Below, piece after piece: positions 44,829 through 56,906 of a stretch of DNA of 64,000 bases (position 1 is the first letter of the stretch; each line of letters starts with the position of its first letter). The notes under the pieces were generated by a model. That model searched no databases. It worked only from the letters and a program-made list of their open reading frames with translations, and was not told the origin of the DNA. This DNA comes from Atherinomorus stipes (lineage: Eukaryota; Chordata; Actinopteri; Atheriniformes; Atherinidae), in assembly GCA_023101725.1 (NCBI GenBank), contig JALJCO010000083.1, positions 848,501 to 912,500 of the forward strand, read 5' to 3'. The position numbers and the translations under genes are program-made.

Positions 44829-45235
44829 ATTAAAGGCAGGGTAAGAGATCTTGGAAAAGAGTTCGAAAAAGCTACATTTGAAAAAACATACACCCCCTCC
44901 CCCCAAAACCACAGCTCATGGGCACAGGAACGTGTCGCGTGCGCTCTTATCGACAAAGATAACTGAGAACAGATGAGTGGCTAGCTTGTTGGCTTCCAAG
45001 TAAACAGCAGAGGAACCACATTACTAAAATTGATAATTATCTCCCTTCCAACTTCTTCTGCGGCATAAAACATCCTCACTGCAAACACCAACACCTCCAT
45101 GACTTAATCCACATCCGTTTTTTTCTTTTTAAGAGCAAACAGTGGCATAGATAAGAGCAGCGAGCAGCCATGTTCTCTCGGTTCGTCTGCACTGAAATGC
45201 TCACAGCGAGTCGCGAGCGCGTGAGAACGGTTGGT
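44829..45235. repeat. Probable TTAA-type DNA-transposon relic
   Basis: ACATTAAAGGCAGGGTAAGAGATC is the characteristic left end (TTAA + AGGCAGGGTA) of a common fish repeat. The downstream ACACCCCCTCCCCCC and AGCAGCCATGTTCTCTCGG blocks also fit. The right terminus was not located, so the end is approximate. Confidence 0.45.
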
Positions 45236-45918
45236 GCGCGACAGAGAGCAGTCGAGTTTGATGGACATAATAATCATTCAATCAGCATGGGCCGTTAAAC
45301 TCCATCCAAGGAAATTCACTTCATTGGAAGGGGATTTTCCAGTGCTGTATTTTCCACAGGTGATTATTTTTTTTAAACGTTTGTCAGAACATTTAATTGG
45401 CTGCAATCAGGGAGTGAAGAAGACTTTAAGCAATATAGTAAAAAATGTTGGAAGACATCATCCACCCTGTCTTTTAAAAGTTTCCTATTAAACTGACATA
45501 TATGACCGCAGAAAATCACCGCATTTCAAGCTGAAGAGAAATCTCCAAACCCTAAGTTAAAACCCTTCAACTTGTTTCTCTAATTTGGGGAACAAAGCAG
45601 CACTCTTATCCTTCCCTTTTCAGCTTAAGGGTATGTTTTATTTATTGGAGGGATCAGTACATCAAACACTCTTTTATATACCAACATTCAGATGTGGTCA
45701 AATCCACTTTAATTGCCTCATTTCAGTACGGTGTATTCATATTTGGAAAAACAAATTTAAACAAACTGCTTTAGCTGTAAAATATGATTAAAATCATGGT
45801 AACATGAGCTAAATGGTATTTGCACGCGCTGCTGTGAGCAGGGGAACAAAACAGAAACAGGCTCCTGCAATTATAAAATATCATCTTGCGATCACATTAC
45901 AAATATATTACAGATGTC
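45236..45918. other. Unassigned non-coding sequence
   Basis: Repeat-free and AT-rich, with an ATTTAATTGGCTGCAATC stretch near 45390. No gene. Confidence 0.45.
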
Positions 45919-46355
45919 TAACATTATCAGCCTCCCGATATTATTGGCCGATATCGGCATTAAAAAATATTGTTTTTTTTCTTTTTGTCAGTATTTCTAT
46001 TGACAAAATCTTGTGATCTTGTTCCATTAGCATCGGTCCAGCATGTAGAGAAGGCTCTGTTATTCTGAAAGAACTTCATATCCCAGCATCCCTTTTAGTC
46101 ATGTGACTACGATGCTGCTGCTGCTGCTACAGACTGACTTGCTTTGAAGCTGCTTATAATATGTCTGGTTTAAAATGGCCTCCTCTGGCTGAGAAGGCTA
46201 TTTTGGGATTTTTGCTCTCGGAGCAGAATAAAGTATCTCTCAAAATATGAGACATACAACCTCAAAGTTGTCTGCAGAGATTGTTACTGGTTGATACTGG
46301 ATATCAGAAATTAAGAGTTGGGCAATATTGGTATCTGATATTGGTAAAAAAAAAA
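45919..46355. mobile_element. Decayed hAT-like element (GATATCGG-rich)
   Basis: CCCGATATTATTGGCCGATATCGGC on the left and GGCAATATTGGTATCTGATATTGG on the right carry the motif set of the TAGGGATGCAC family. The middle (TTGTTCCATTAGCATCGGTCCAGCATG) is shared with 37196-37350. Terminal repeats are gone. An L2-like LINE end starts directly after it. Confidence 0.6.
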
Positions 46356-47093
46356 AAAAGCTATTATGTGACATCGTTGAAATGGTTTTAAGGTATGAGC
46401 CCTCGCGGACCCTGAGGTCCTCAGGTACCGGCCTTCTGGTAGTTCCCAAGGTTCGGACCAAAACCTATGGTGAGGCGTCATTTTGCCATTATGGCCCCCA
46501 CCTTTGGAACAGCCTGCCTGAGGGCCTCAGGGCTGCAGAGACTGTCCATGTTTTTAAGAAAAGGCTCAAGACCTACCTTTTTGGTTTAGCTTATAATTAG
46601 GTTTTATTCCTTTTAATAAGTTGGTCTTTTTTTTTTTTTTTTTTTTTACCCTGTCATGGTTTTATTTATTTATTTTTTTATCTTTTTAACTAGTTTATAG
46701 TTTCTATAATTCTGTTTTGATTACTGACTTCCTTTAACCAAGTGTATGATTTAGACTTAATTTTTAGGCTTTTAGGTTGTCTGATTCTTATTTGATTTTA
46801 TTCTATTTTTTCTATTTTAGGTATTTTAATCCCTCCAGTGTTTTCCTCATGGGGTCCTCCATGTCAGGGCCTATGCCTGCTTTAGCGTTGGGGCCGTCGC
46901 CGTGGTTGTGTCCCTGTCTGGGTGGGCACTGCAGCCTAATAGCTGTAGTGTGGACCTGGTCTCTGGGGGGCTGCCAGTGGAGGCGGCCTCTGTGGCAATG
47001 GGGCGGGATGGACCCTGACATGGATGGACCCCAGAATATCGTTCCTTCACCGGGTGCCAAGACATGTCTTTCGGGATACTCTGTTCTTGTGGT

Positions 47094-47139
<46 letters not shown>

Positions 47140-47275
47140 GGGGGGGGGGGATGTGTGCTGTTTTAGATAAACTTGGGGGACTGCTGATGTAATGTGTTGT
47201 TTTTATTATGTGAAGCACTCTGTAAAGCTGCTATGCATGAAAAGTGCTATATAAATAAAATTTGATTGATTGAAA
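46356..47275 (+). mobile_element. 5'-truncated L2-like LINE with RT C-terminus and 3' UTR
   Basis: A frame at 46376-46600 encodes the conserved tail of a non-LTR reverse transcriptase ORF: RTLRSSGTGLLVVPKVRTKT, then HYGPHLWNSLPEGLRAAETV and FKKRLKTYLFGLAYN before the stop. This pattern is typical of the L2/CR1/Rex group in fish. A T-rich 3' UTR and a GC-rich block (46855-47080) follow. The end GCTATATAAATAAAATTTGATTGATTGA is the short-repeat tail that primes reverse transcription in L2-type elements. The rest of the RT and the endonuclease are missing through 5' truncation. Confidence 0.85.
47093..47150. repeat. (GT)n(G)n microsatellite inside the LINE 3' UTR
   Basis: About 22 GT units followed by a run of about a dozen G. 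Frames spanning it translate as VCVCVC or HTHTHT, an artefact. Confidence 0.95.
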
Positions 47276-48818
47276 TATATTACATTGTAATTATGTGGCA
47301 AAGACTTAAGCATTTATAGGTTCATTTCTCTCCTGGAATCTACACAAGGGGGGTGGGTCAGTTAGGAAAATCATGTGACTTAGCTGCAGGAAGAAACTCA
47401 AATGCACCTTTTGTGAAGTTCGATTTGACACCTTGAGAGCAGAAACTCAATCCTAGACTATTATCTCAGTAGGAACCTTTATAAAATTTCATGCTGGACT
47501 CCAACTTGCAAGCAGTTTAAAGCTAAAACATCAGGACGCAATACATATTTCTGCCCTTAAACCATCGTTTCTCTCTCAGGCACTGTGTGGTAGCATTTGG
47601 CACTTGTAGCTGCACAGCAGGCTAATTCCAGACCGCAAGGTAGCAAAATCAATCTCTGCTGGCCATATGATGGGACACTGCATCTGTGACTTGTCTGCTA
47701 TGTGAGGAATTGGCTCACTTTTGAAGAATCTGAGGTGCTCACAAGCTCTTCTTGTTAACTAGTGTCTCCAAGATATTTTCAACTTAACCCAGCGGCAGAT
47801 TTTTCTCATTTTCTGACTGCATGGGAAAGTCGTGGTTGTCACTGTACAGTATGTCAGGTCTGGAATTACTGATGCATTTCTTACATATCCCCTTTAAACT
47901 CATTTTGCCTTCGTTCTCTCTCTCCTTTCTGTCCTCCAACCTTCCATCAGCAGTTTTTTTTTACTGTACAAAGTGGCTGTCTTGTGATGGTTCTGCTCAT
48001 GCATTTTAAAGCCAAAACTTTCTTCAGAAAAGTTCTGATTGCTCAGGCACTGTCTTCCCTGACATGTCAGGTGTTTTGTAACACAGAATTCTCCAGGAAG
48101 TTGGTTAGAAACAGAAGGGAAAGACTTTTTACTTCAGGGAAAAAAGAAGGTAAAAGGAAAGACTTTTCATCTATTACCATCAGTCAAAGGTTCATCTCAG
48201 CGAGTCAGATTTGCTGATTGGATGTAGTTGTTGGCAAATCAAACTCTTTCTGAGGTCAGTCGGGAGAAAAGACACTATTTAAGAAGGGAAAAGCTTTTAG
48301 TAGTATTTTATGCCCTTGTTCCCCTTTTTTGACATAACTCTTGAGCAAAGCATCAGTTTTACCTCAGTTTGGGGATTCGTTTCTGATTGGTCTACAACAG
48401 CTACAGTCTTAGAAAGTGTGCTCTCTTACAATGAAAGAAACTTGGATTGGTTGCATTTTATTGCTTTAGCAGGACTTTGATTGAACTGAGGTGAGAGACG
48501 TAAAGCTCATTCAGGAAATCATCGGCTTATTTTTGTTTACCATTGTTGTTGTTTACCAAGCTTCCTTCACAAACAACACAGTTCTGTTCTTCTTTTGTGG
48601 ATTAGCTCAGTTTGGTTTTGAATCATTTGGTATGATCCCGCAAATCTGAGCTCATCAATCCTGTTTTTGAATTGGTTTCCACAGCAACATATCCACTATT
48701 AACCTCAAACTTTCTCAGGGGCAGGAAACATTTCTCAGATTTTGCTATATTGACGATGGCATCAAACAGTTGCTGCAGATTTATCAGCTACAGTACACCC
48801 ACAGAATGATGTGCGTTC
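47276..48818. other. Unassigned non-coding sequence
   Basis: No gene or repeat ends over 1.5 kb. Confidence 0.5.
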
Positions 48819-49537
48819 ATTTTCTACTCACCCTCATGCTGAGTAAGACTGTGGGGCACTTTTAATATCTCAAATGCCGCCAAAGATTGAACAGGTTTTT
48901 GTTATCCCCCAACTTTGGAGGTCACCGGTGCTCAACACAAAAAGGTCCATAAAAGTCTCAAAACGACATCATTTAGTATATTTTTATAATCTAAACAGTA
49001 AAACATTTTGTATTTCAGCGATGCACACTCCTGCGAGTTCACGACACTGCGAAAGCCATGGCATTCAGCACCTACTCTGCCGATAATGCAAGCGTAGAAG
49101 AAGAAATTCTCTGTTTTCATCGTGCTAAGAGCAAATGAGTTGCGGACAAACCCGGACAAATACATGAGGGGTTGGCTATTGATAAGAAAGAAAGCGAAAG
49201 AAAGGCATGTGATCTCATCTGCCGCGGCTTCCGCAGTGTCATGAACTTGCATGAGTGTGCATCACGGAAGTACAATGTTCTACTGTTTAGGTTATAAAAT
49301 TATACTAAATGTAGTTTCCAATAAATTATGGACGCTACCCACTCAGGACACTTGTATTACATTGGACGAGCAGTATGGAGGAATATTTCCAGGTTTATGG
49401 ACCTTTTTTGTGTTGAGTGCTGATAAACTCCATGATATGAAGGGGGGGGGGACAAAAACCTGTCCAATCTTCGGCTGCATTTGAGATATTAAAAAAGTGC
49501 TCCAGAGTCTTGCTTAGCATGAGGGTGAGTAGAAAAT
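48819..49537. mobile_element. 719-bp foldback element with about 270-bp arms
   Basis: The outer 20 bases ATTTTCTACTCACCCTCATG are mirrored exactly at the right edge. Symmetry then continues: GCACTTTTAATATCTCAAATGC, GATTGAACAGGTTTTTGT, TTTAGTATA, CTAAACAGTAAAACATT, GATGCACACTC, GTTCACGACACTGCG and GAAGCC-like blocks all reappear inverted on the right. Arms run about 48819-49090 and 49205-49537, at roughly 80-85% identity by eye, with a spacer of about 110 bp. No transposase, and no clear duplication at the flanks. Superfamily is undetermined (long TIRs would fit a MULE or foldback element). Confidence 0.9.
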
Positions 49538-49570
49538 AAAACATTATATTGTGTAAATAACACATAATAA

Positions 49571-49613
49571 TATATTATATCTATATATAGAGATGGAGAT
49601 AGATAGATAGATG
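49571..49613. repeat. TA/GATA microsatellite
   Basis: TATATCTATATATAGAGATGG followed by GATAGATAGATAGATG. Confidence 0.9.
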
Positions 49614-50550
49614 CTAATGTTAGCATGGACTTGGTCACGTTACAGTGTTATCATGTATTGGATACAGTATAGGGACACAGAGGTGGATGAAGTCAAACCA
49701 CCAGAGGTAGCACCAGTAGCTGAGGACAAAACATGTTACTAAGAAAGTGATTTCAAAAGATACCTGTTTAGAGGTACAACAGCCGGTTTTCAGTCCAAGG
49801 CGGTCCTGCAGCTCTATACCTTGAAAAATGCGCTATTTGTTTTGAGGTTCTGACTCGTGATATCAAACCGTACCAACTTCACAATTTTCACTGGCTGTGT
49901 AAAATTAGACTATCTTTATTTGGAGGATATATAAAGGGAGAAAACACTAGAAATCACATTAAGACTGCATGAGCAACAGTTTAACACAGTAAAAAAAACA
50001 ACACGTCCACATGAGAAAATGTGGCAGTGTCACAAAATGGGCTCATATACTGCAAAAAAGACCATTTTGAGGCTCCAAAATGGTTCAGCTCTAACATTTG
50101 CCTTTAATTACAATTAGCATGCTATTACATGGATGGGCAGACCCAAGTTTGAACTCATTTCAGCCAACATTTTCTAAACCTCTTACCCCTTACACTTCGC
50201 TGTCATTTAGTTTAGGATTAGAAATGCCATGTTATACAACTCTGCTCTGTAAAAAGTAAGAGGGGAAATAAAAGGTTGTCATTTCAGTAATCATCTACAT
50301 GTGGAATGACTCCGACTGTATTTCTGAGCTGTTGTCAAACAGCTTTTCCATTTGAAAACTCTAAATGTGGCCCCTTTTCTGGCACTGTCTAAATACCATG
50401 ACTGAGGGAATACCCAAGCTTTGGCAGAGATTAAATTTGTTTATTTTCATGTTTTTAAGCCTTGAATATTTGCCATTTGTACAAAAGGTGTTCTTTTTCA
50501 ATATTTATTTGACATTTAAAAAACAAAATCAAGGAAATACTTAATGAACG
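49614..50550. other. Unassigned non-coding sequence
   Basis: Nothing recognised. Confidence 0.5.
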
Positions 50551-50554
50551 AAAT

Positions 50555-50775
50555 GAAATGAAAAATACTTTATTTATCCCAGAAGGGAAATTCAATATTG
50601 TGAAAAGCTCACTTTTTTTGTTGTTTTTTCTTTCTTTCTTTCTTTTTCTTTTTAACAATATAACATTTATATGAAATAATAACATAACAATAATATGTCA
50701 GTCTTGTTCTTTAGGGTGATGGCTACTGGCAGGAATGAATTTCTGTATCTCTCCGTCCTACAGTGAATCTGTTTC
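50555..50775 (-). mobile_element. LINE 3' end, antisense
   Basis: A (GAAAT)n-like start, then ACTTTATTTATCCCAGAAGGGAAATTCA, is the reverse of the GGGATAAATAAAGT-type 3' end of a common fish non-LTR element. The block GATGGCTACTGGCAGGAATGAATTTCTGTATC further right belongs to the same copy. A T-rich CTTTCTTTCTTTC tract (50630-50655) lies between. No reverse-transcriptase sequence is left. Confidence 0.65.
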
Positions 50776-52552
50776 TACTTATCTTTTGCACAATATCTTA
50801 ATTTAGACTGTTTTCACTTATAAAATATGTAAATGATCCCAGCATCAGCTCAGCTTATTTGTTTAACATATCAAAGATGGGATGCTGGGCTGTTCAGATG
50901 CTGTATTATGTGTTTGTAGAGGAGCAAAGTTCAAGACTGACATGTCTGTTGTTTAATAAGATGCTGGCTGAAGGAGCTGCTTGTATTTGTGATGCAAGAA
51001 AAGGGCCAACTTTAAAGGAATTAAATGAAGTGGCTGCTTTATAACTGAATATATGTTTGTTAAATATTCTCCTTTTTTTATCAGACCTTGGTTGCCTAAT
51101 TTACATCTTCAATGCACATTTATATCACTTTGATTTACACACTGTTTGACAGAAGGTTTGGTAAAGAAAAAATAATTCATGAATTATGTGCGTTTCGCCC
51201 TGAGCTAACACTTGCCTGTCTGGCACCTGTGCATATATCCATTTCTGCAGCCCCCTGTGACTCCAACCACCTGCCAAAGGTGTTCCACAATCAGTTCACC
51301 AACCCTCAGCTATTTATTTTCCAACTGTCACCTGGCTAACATGCATTTGTCCATGCTCCTGTTTGAACAAGGTAAAAGAAGCTGAAAATAACAGCAACAG
51401 ACATTACTTTAGTCTTTCCTTGAGAGCATCTCTGCTCATTTATTACAGGCAGCATGTGTCAGTGTTGTAAATACAGCAGAGGAAAGTCAGGCGGGAGCTT
51501 ACAGTTCCCCTTGTGTGATTTCTTTGGGTTGCAAACTCCACAGAGGGTAAAGCAACAGAGCAGTTTGGGGGCAAGTGGCAGCATGAAAGTACAGCTGTGT
51601 TGTGGTGAGACCATCTGTGTGTGTTTACATGGAGTGTGTTTGGTGGAAATGCACTCAAGGGTGTAAGAAATAACCATCCACACAGCCACATGCATAGTTT
51701 CAGACTATATGAGCCACTATTTCAGGAACCTGAATTCCCCACAGGGCCCGCAGTAACATTATGATGTATTCTCCCTCCTCCTCAGCTGGCAGGTTGGAAA
51801 AATAACAGCTTCTTTTGAGGGTCAAACTCCTTGTCATCCCTTCACACAGCATCCCGTATCACCCACAAACTCTCCATCTCAACTGTCTTTGTGCTAAATA
51901 GTCCACATTTCTGCATCGACTGTCCCTAAAAGCTCCACCCTTCCCTCCAGCTGCCACCTGAGGAGCTCGTTTCGTCTCATGTGAATGTGTTATCGATGCT
52001 CTCCGGTGAAAATATACGTACATACATAATTCAACACTTCTGAAGAGGGATTTTTTTTTCCCATTCTTTTTTCATCTTGTCACGGAGCTGACTCAGTCCT
52101 AAAGCCTTAAATCCCTTATGCTTTTGTTAAAACTGTCAAGTCAAATGGAGGTACTTCAGCAGAAATAAAGAAAGGAGCTGAATATTCCCTGGTTGGAATC
52201 TGCTGAATGAACAGAAGCTTCATTTTGATTGACAAGCTTGTGTAATGTAGAGCAGCCTGGCCTGCATATCGCATGTGCATATGATTACATTCTAGACATA
52301 TCTAGGGCTGAATTTGTTAAGCGACAAGAATAGACCCTAAACATGTATGCGTTTGTGTTTTTGATCAAGAAAACGAGTGAAAAGAAGTAAATAAAGTGTA
52401 ATTTTTTAATGCAATCTGCTAAAAACGACTGCCTAGAAGAAAGTTTGGCATCTGAAATCAATAAGTTGAACTTTGAAATATCATCTGACTTTCTAAGAAC
52501 AGTTTTTTAACTCTGTAAAAAATGATCTCATAGTTAATGTAGTTAATACTGA
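50776..52552. other. Unassigned non-coding sequence
   Basis: About 1.8 kb without recognised genes or transposon ends. Overlapping frames at 51443-51695 on both strands do not resemble known proteins. Confidence 0.5.
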
Positions 52553-52965
52553 TTTTCATCTATCCATCCACTGTCATGCTTATCCGGGTCAGGTTGAGGG
52601 GGCTGCTGCCTAAGCGAGGAAGCCCAGTTATCCCTGTCCATGGCCACATTTGTTAGCTTATCTGGGGGGATCCGGAGGGCTTCCCAGGCCAGCAGAGAGA
52701 TACAATTCCTCCAGGTGTCCTCAGTCTTCCTCAGGTCTCCTCTGACTAGGACGTGCCTGGAATACCTCACCAGGGAGGCATCCTAACTGGATGCCCGAGC
52801 CACCTCATCTGTCTCCCCTCGTTGTGGTGGAGCAGTGAGGATAACCGAGCTTCTCACCCCATCTCTAAGGGAGAGCCCAGCCACCTTGCAAAGGAAACTC
52901 AGTTTTGCTGCTTGTATTAGCAGTCTTGTTCTTTACCAACAGGTCATGACCATAAGTGAGGAAAC
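52553..52965 (-). mobile_element. RTE-type LINE C-terminal fragment, antisense
   Basis: The minus strand encodes the C-terminal tail of a non-LTR retrotransposon protein at 52543-52770 (SRHVLVRGDLRKTEDTW, then LLAWEALRIPPDKL and WASSLRQQPPQPDPDK). Further right, in a shifted frame, the antisense text corresponds to the LRDRVRS / HELW-type region that precedes it, so at least one frameshift has occurred. A TCCATCCA run at the left edge (52560-52571) is the short-repeat 3' tail. I associate this tail with the RTE/Rex3-like group in fish. Confidence 0.75.
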
Positions 52966-53070
52966 GACTTAAACCAATAATATTCAAACAGACACGTAAG
53001 CAGTTGAAGTAAAAATGGCAACCAAAGTATTGATGACATAAGACAGATGGGAGAGAAACAGATGGTAAGA

Positions 53071-53132
53071 TAAATGGATGGATGATGCATAGATGGATGG
53101 ATAGATGGATAAATGGATGGATAAATGGATAA
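53071..53132. repeat. (GGAT)n microsatellite
   Basis: Imperfect ATGG/GATA tetranucleotide repeat. Confidence 0.92.
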
Positions 53133-53265
53133 CTTTACAGAATAAATATTCAGCAGAAAGATATGACTACAGATATGAACTGTAGGAAAAGTCAGGTACA
53201 TCTTACATTTTTATTTTCATCATCGGCTGCCAACAAAGTCAAAACTGCTTTGATATGAAAAATCT

Positions 53266-53277
53266 GGGGGGGGGGGG
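53266..53277 (+). repeat. G homopolymer (12 G)
   Basis: An uninterrupted G run; prone to sequencing error and to quadruplex formation with adjacent GGGG runs. Confidence 0.9.
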
Positions 53278-54855
53278 CAAGCAGAAGGGGCAGGAGCATG
53301 CAGCAGGTAGTGGGCGGGGAAATGAGCTCTGATAGAGGGAGGGAGAAATTTAAAACCGTGCAAGTGCTGGTGTTAAACCAGACAATTTCAGTAAGACACG
53401 TCATCAGTCCAATATGCCATTTATACAGTCTGGGAAATATGAAAAAATCACCATTTGATTTCACAAGTCTCCCAAAGATCTGCATGTTAACATGTTCGCT
53501 TCACACGTGTGAATTCAGTCGAAGTAGCTTTAAACCATATTGGTGTGATTGGAGTTGCCTAGTCTCATGAACAAGGACCCAGATCTGTATCAGCATTTTT
53601 GGAATTACTCTTAACGCCATCATTTCCTCACCAAAGGGAAATAAAAATAAAAAAACAGCTTTAACAAATCAAATTCCACACACAAACAAAGCAATCCCCC
53701 AAACAATTACAGAGCAACTCACAAAGAGATGTGATTTTTCATTTCAGGGAATCAAGCAATCAGAAGCAAATAATGAGTACATTATATTGTTTGTGAGCAA
53801 AACTAATTTGTGTCATGTCTGAGTGAAAACAGCTATTAGAAAATCCTAAAATAAACAAAATAATGAGTGTGCTCAACAGTAAAATGGGGATGTCTCCTAG
53901 CAGAGCAGGTCGGAGTGTGAAAGTGTGTTTTCAGCCATGACAGTTTGAATTATTTGTGCTACTTCGTGGTCCTCTCCACAGCTGTTATCCTTTCAGTCTC
54001 TGGCCAGCTTTTGATTTCCTTCCCCTCTCCCTTCGTTAATAACCTCTCTTGACTGTCTACCTTCATGTCATCACCACAGGCCATAACATTTGGTCTCTGT
54101 CTTTCCTCCTCTCATCCTCCTGTTCATCAAGACCTTTCCATCTGTCCCTACACCTGTCCTGAGAGTCTGATGCACCAGGCTGAAAACGGCTGACAACTGA
54201 CACCATCCCGTCTCATCAGCTTTCATTTTTCCCTTTTTCTAAAAGAAAAAATACCACTCTGTCTTCCGCTTCTGTCATTTGACTTTCAGAAGAAAGCTCT
54301 GTTTATTTTGATTTTTACAGCCCAAACTTTTTTGTCTTTAAAAGGTAACATGTAGCACTTCTAATAAGTTCAATGTAAACTTTTTTTTTTCTTTTCCCCA
54401 GCAAAAATTCCCAGTCTGTGTGAGTCAGACAGTTTGTACGTTTCCTGCCAGGTTCCCGCTGACTCCAAATCTGCAAAATGTGTCATTCATTTAAAGGAAA
54501 GAATGGAGAAAGAGGAACCCAGCAGCTGCTGCATGGAGGGAAGCCAGACAAGGGAAAAACTAGAACACTAGCTGATTTATGATGTTCTGATGGACTTTTC
54601 TTCCTCTTTTTTTCTGTTATTAACTTCTCTTAGACTTTCTTTTTAGTTGGAGCCTTCTGTCTGTCTCCTGAGCTTTGCCCCATGTTAAATTGCCCCTGTT
54701 CTGCCAATATCAGCATTGATGCACACTAAGAAAACATAACTTGGCACCTGATGTTTATCTAATGCTCATAGTACAACCAGGTCTTTCCATCTTTTTACAT
54801 TCAACGTCAGATATTCTTTTTAAAAGCACAATAGTGATGGGTGCGGTAATGATAT
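53278..54855. other. Unassigned non-coding sequence
   Basis: No genes or transposon ends. Frames of 85-97 codons around 53192-53570 on both strands lack resemblance. Confidence 0.5.
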
Positions 54856-55413
54856 GCAGCTTTATCCAGAGACCAAGTTGACTTCATTTTGATTGGCTAC
54901 ACCTTATTTGGCTATAACCTTATTTAGAGAAAGTAGATAAAGCTTGCGTCTGAGTTTGCCAAAGGCTATCTGATAGCAACATGCGCACTTCAGTGAGCTA
55001 TGTTTATCAGACGAGACAGCATTTAGAAAATAAACTTACAGGTAATGACAAGGTTGTGGTCGCCTCCCTCAGTGTTGCTGCAGAAGTTTGCTTTTAAATC
55101 CATTTGTTTGAAACCCGACCTGCTCAGTTACTCAGCTCCACTCACACAGTTCAATCAGCGAGGGAGGGGGAGTGGAGGGTGGAAGGAGGGGGGTCTGTTT
55201 GCATGATACTGTGCTCTAATTGGAGTAATTGAATTACATAGAATGATGAGCTGCTGTCTGATTCGACCGTTTTTGAACAAAGAACAAAGCTGACTGACCA
55301 TAAACAGGAACTTTGATTCTCACTCTGAACATTCACATGGCCTCATCAGTGCACAACAGATCATATTATACCCCCAAAACCCCAGAAAAGTTAAATTTGA
55401 TGTCATGGCACCT
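54856..55413. repeat. Possible dispersed DNA repeat
   Basis: The right edge GATGTCATGGCACCTTTAA is of the kind found at ends of common fish repeats. The interior AGGGAGGGGGAGTGGAGGG and GATTCGACCGTTTTTGAACAAAG fits that group. The left terminus is not found, so limits are approximate. Confidence 0.3.
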
Positions 55414-56901
55414 TTAACTCATTGACTGCCAGACCTTTGCCGAGCACAGTGCTCCATATTGCCAGGATTTTTAAGAATTTTCACTGATTTTTGGAGGGTC
55501 ACAGAATATTGTGCACTATATGCAAACACTGAATGTACCAAAGGAAAGCTTAGACTCTCTTCTTTTTATTAGAAAAAAAAAACATTTATTTCTAGCTTTT
55601 TCCATTCTTTAGTAATCTGCAGTAGAACATGGGTTTGTTGAAGCAAAAATGCCTGCTTTTGACCAAAAAGATGAGAAAACAAGCTTTAAATGCTGCAATG
55701 CACTTCAAGTGGAAAAGTGTCTTTGTTGCCAATATCTTTTTTTACTTTAGTGACACCTTCATCATCTGAACAGCTGTTTACTTCTATGAAATAACAAATA
55801 CCACTGAGAAAAGAGTTTTGGAGGCAAAATAATTATTCAAATAAGCCACAACAAATTTGTTTCACAACATAACATTTGACAGAAACGTCTCACTCCCTCC
55901 TTTTACTCAGCCAGTTCTGCTTAACCCTAACCCTTAGGTGCGCAAACAGCAGCTCTGTTTCCCAAGGTGTGCGCTGCTGGCCAGACAGAAATCGGCTTAA
56001 AAATGGCTCATAAATTTTCTTCTGCACATCCGATCATCAAAATTCCTACTGTAGGGCTTCTCATCATGTCCAATAAGAAGACAAGAATGTTGATGTGTGG
56101 CTTCGGGTTGCCCCCTGCAAAGCAGGAGTGTTTTCCGTTTTTAGCATTTTTCTCCCTGAATAAGCATGAAATCCCGATCCCTCATGCAGCAGCAGTTTTA
56201 ACAGTTTGTTGTGTATGGCTCAAGCACTGAGACATTATAAATGAGAAGGATCAGGTGCATGCCACCCACCCTCTTCATTCATTTATTCACTCATTTACTC
56301 AAAGAAATCCATCAATTAGCATGTTCAAAGCATGTGACAAAAGTAGCAGCTGGTAGCCTGGAATTTAATTTCTGGTAACTTAACATGGGTCTTCATGAAC
56401 ACTGAAACCTCGACAGCCCGTTCATTTCCAGCCACAACAAGCAGCTTCCTTCGGATGTTTTACTTTAAGCATCAGCTGCATTTTTTGATGCTTCACATAT
56501 TTAGCATTTGGAAAAATCATGGTGAATGTTACCAGTTTGCACAGAACATTTTGCTCCCTCATTATTTTAGTTTCACTGCTCTTTTTAGCTGTGGCATCTG
56601 GCTTCATCTTTTCTTTATTTTTAACTGATAGAAGCTTGTGAATTTATCGATCAAAAAAAAAAAATAATTGTCCCTTAAGGAGTTGTAGAGTTTTAGGTTT
56701 ACCAGGTGGACAAAACAAACTAAAATGAATGCCAGTCACCAACATTTGTAACAATCTAATGTTGTTTACAACTCATTCTGCCACACCCAAGTAGCAAGAA
56801 GTTCATCCAATTAAAGGATTTTACATACCTCTCTCACAGCAGAGGATTTGTCTGCGCTGTTCAACTCCTTTTTAACTTTCTAAGTCTGTTTTAACTTGAC
56901 G
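55414..56901. other. Unassigned non-coding sequence
   Basis: No gene or transposon ends recognised; a short A-run lies at about 56654. Confidence 0.5.
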
Positions 56902-56906
56902 CTGTT

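Noticed and set aside
46777..47218. 129- and 115-codon opposed frames as coding
   Set aside because: They lie in the 3' UTR of a LINE and cross the GT/G microsatellite.
53071..53132. CRISPR-like or minisatellite array
   Set aside because: It is a simple GGAT tetranucleotide repeat with no spacers.
53192..53570. Opposed 97- and 90-codon frames as genes
   Set aside because: They span a G12 homopolymer and have no family resemblance.
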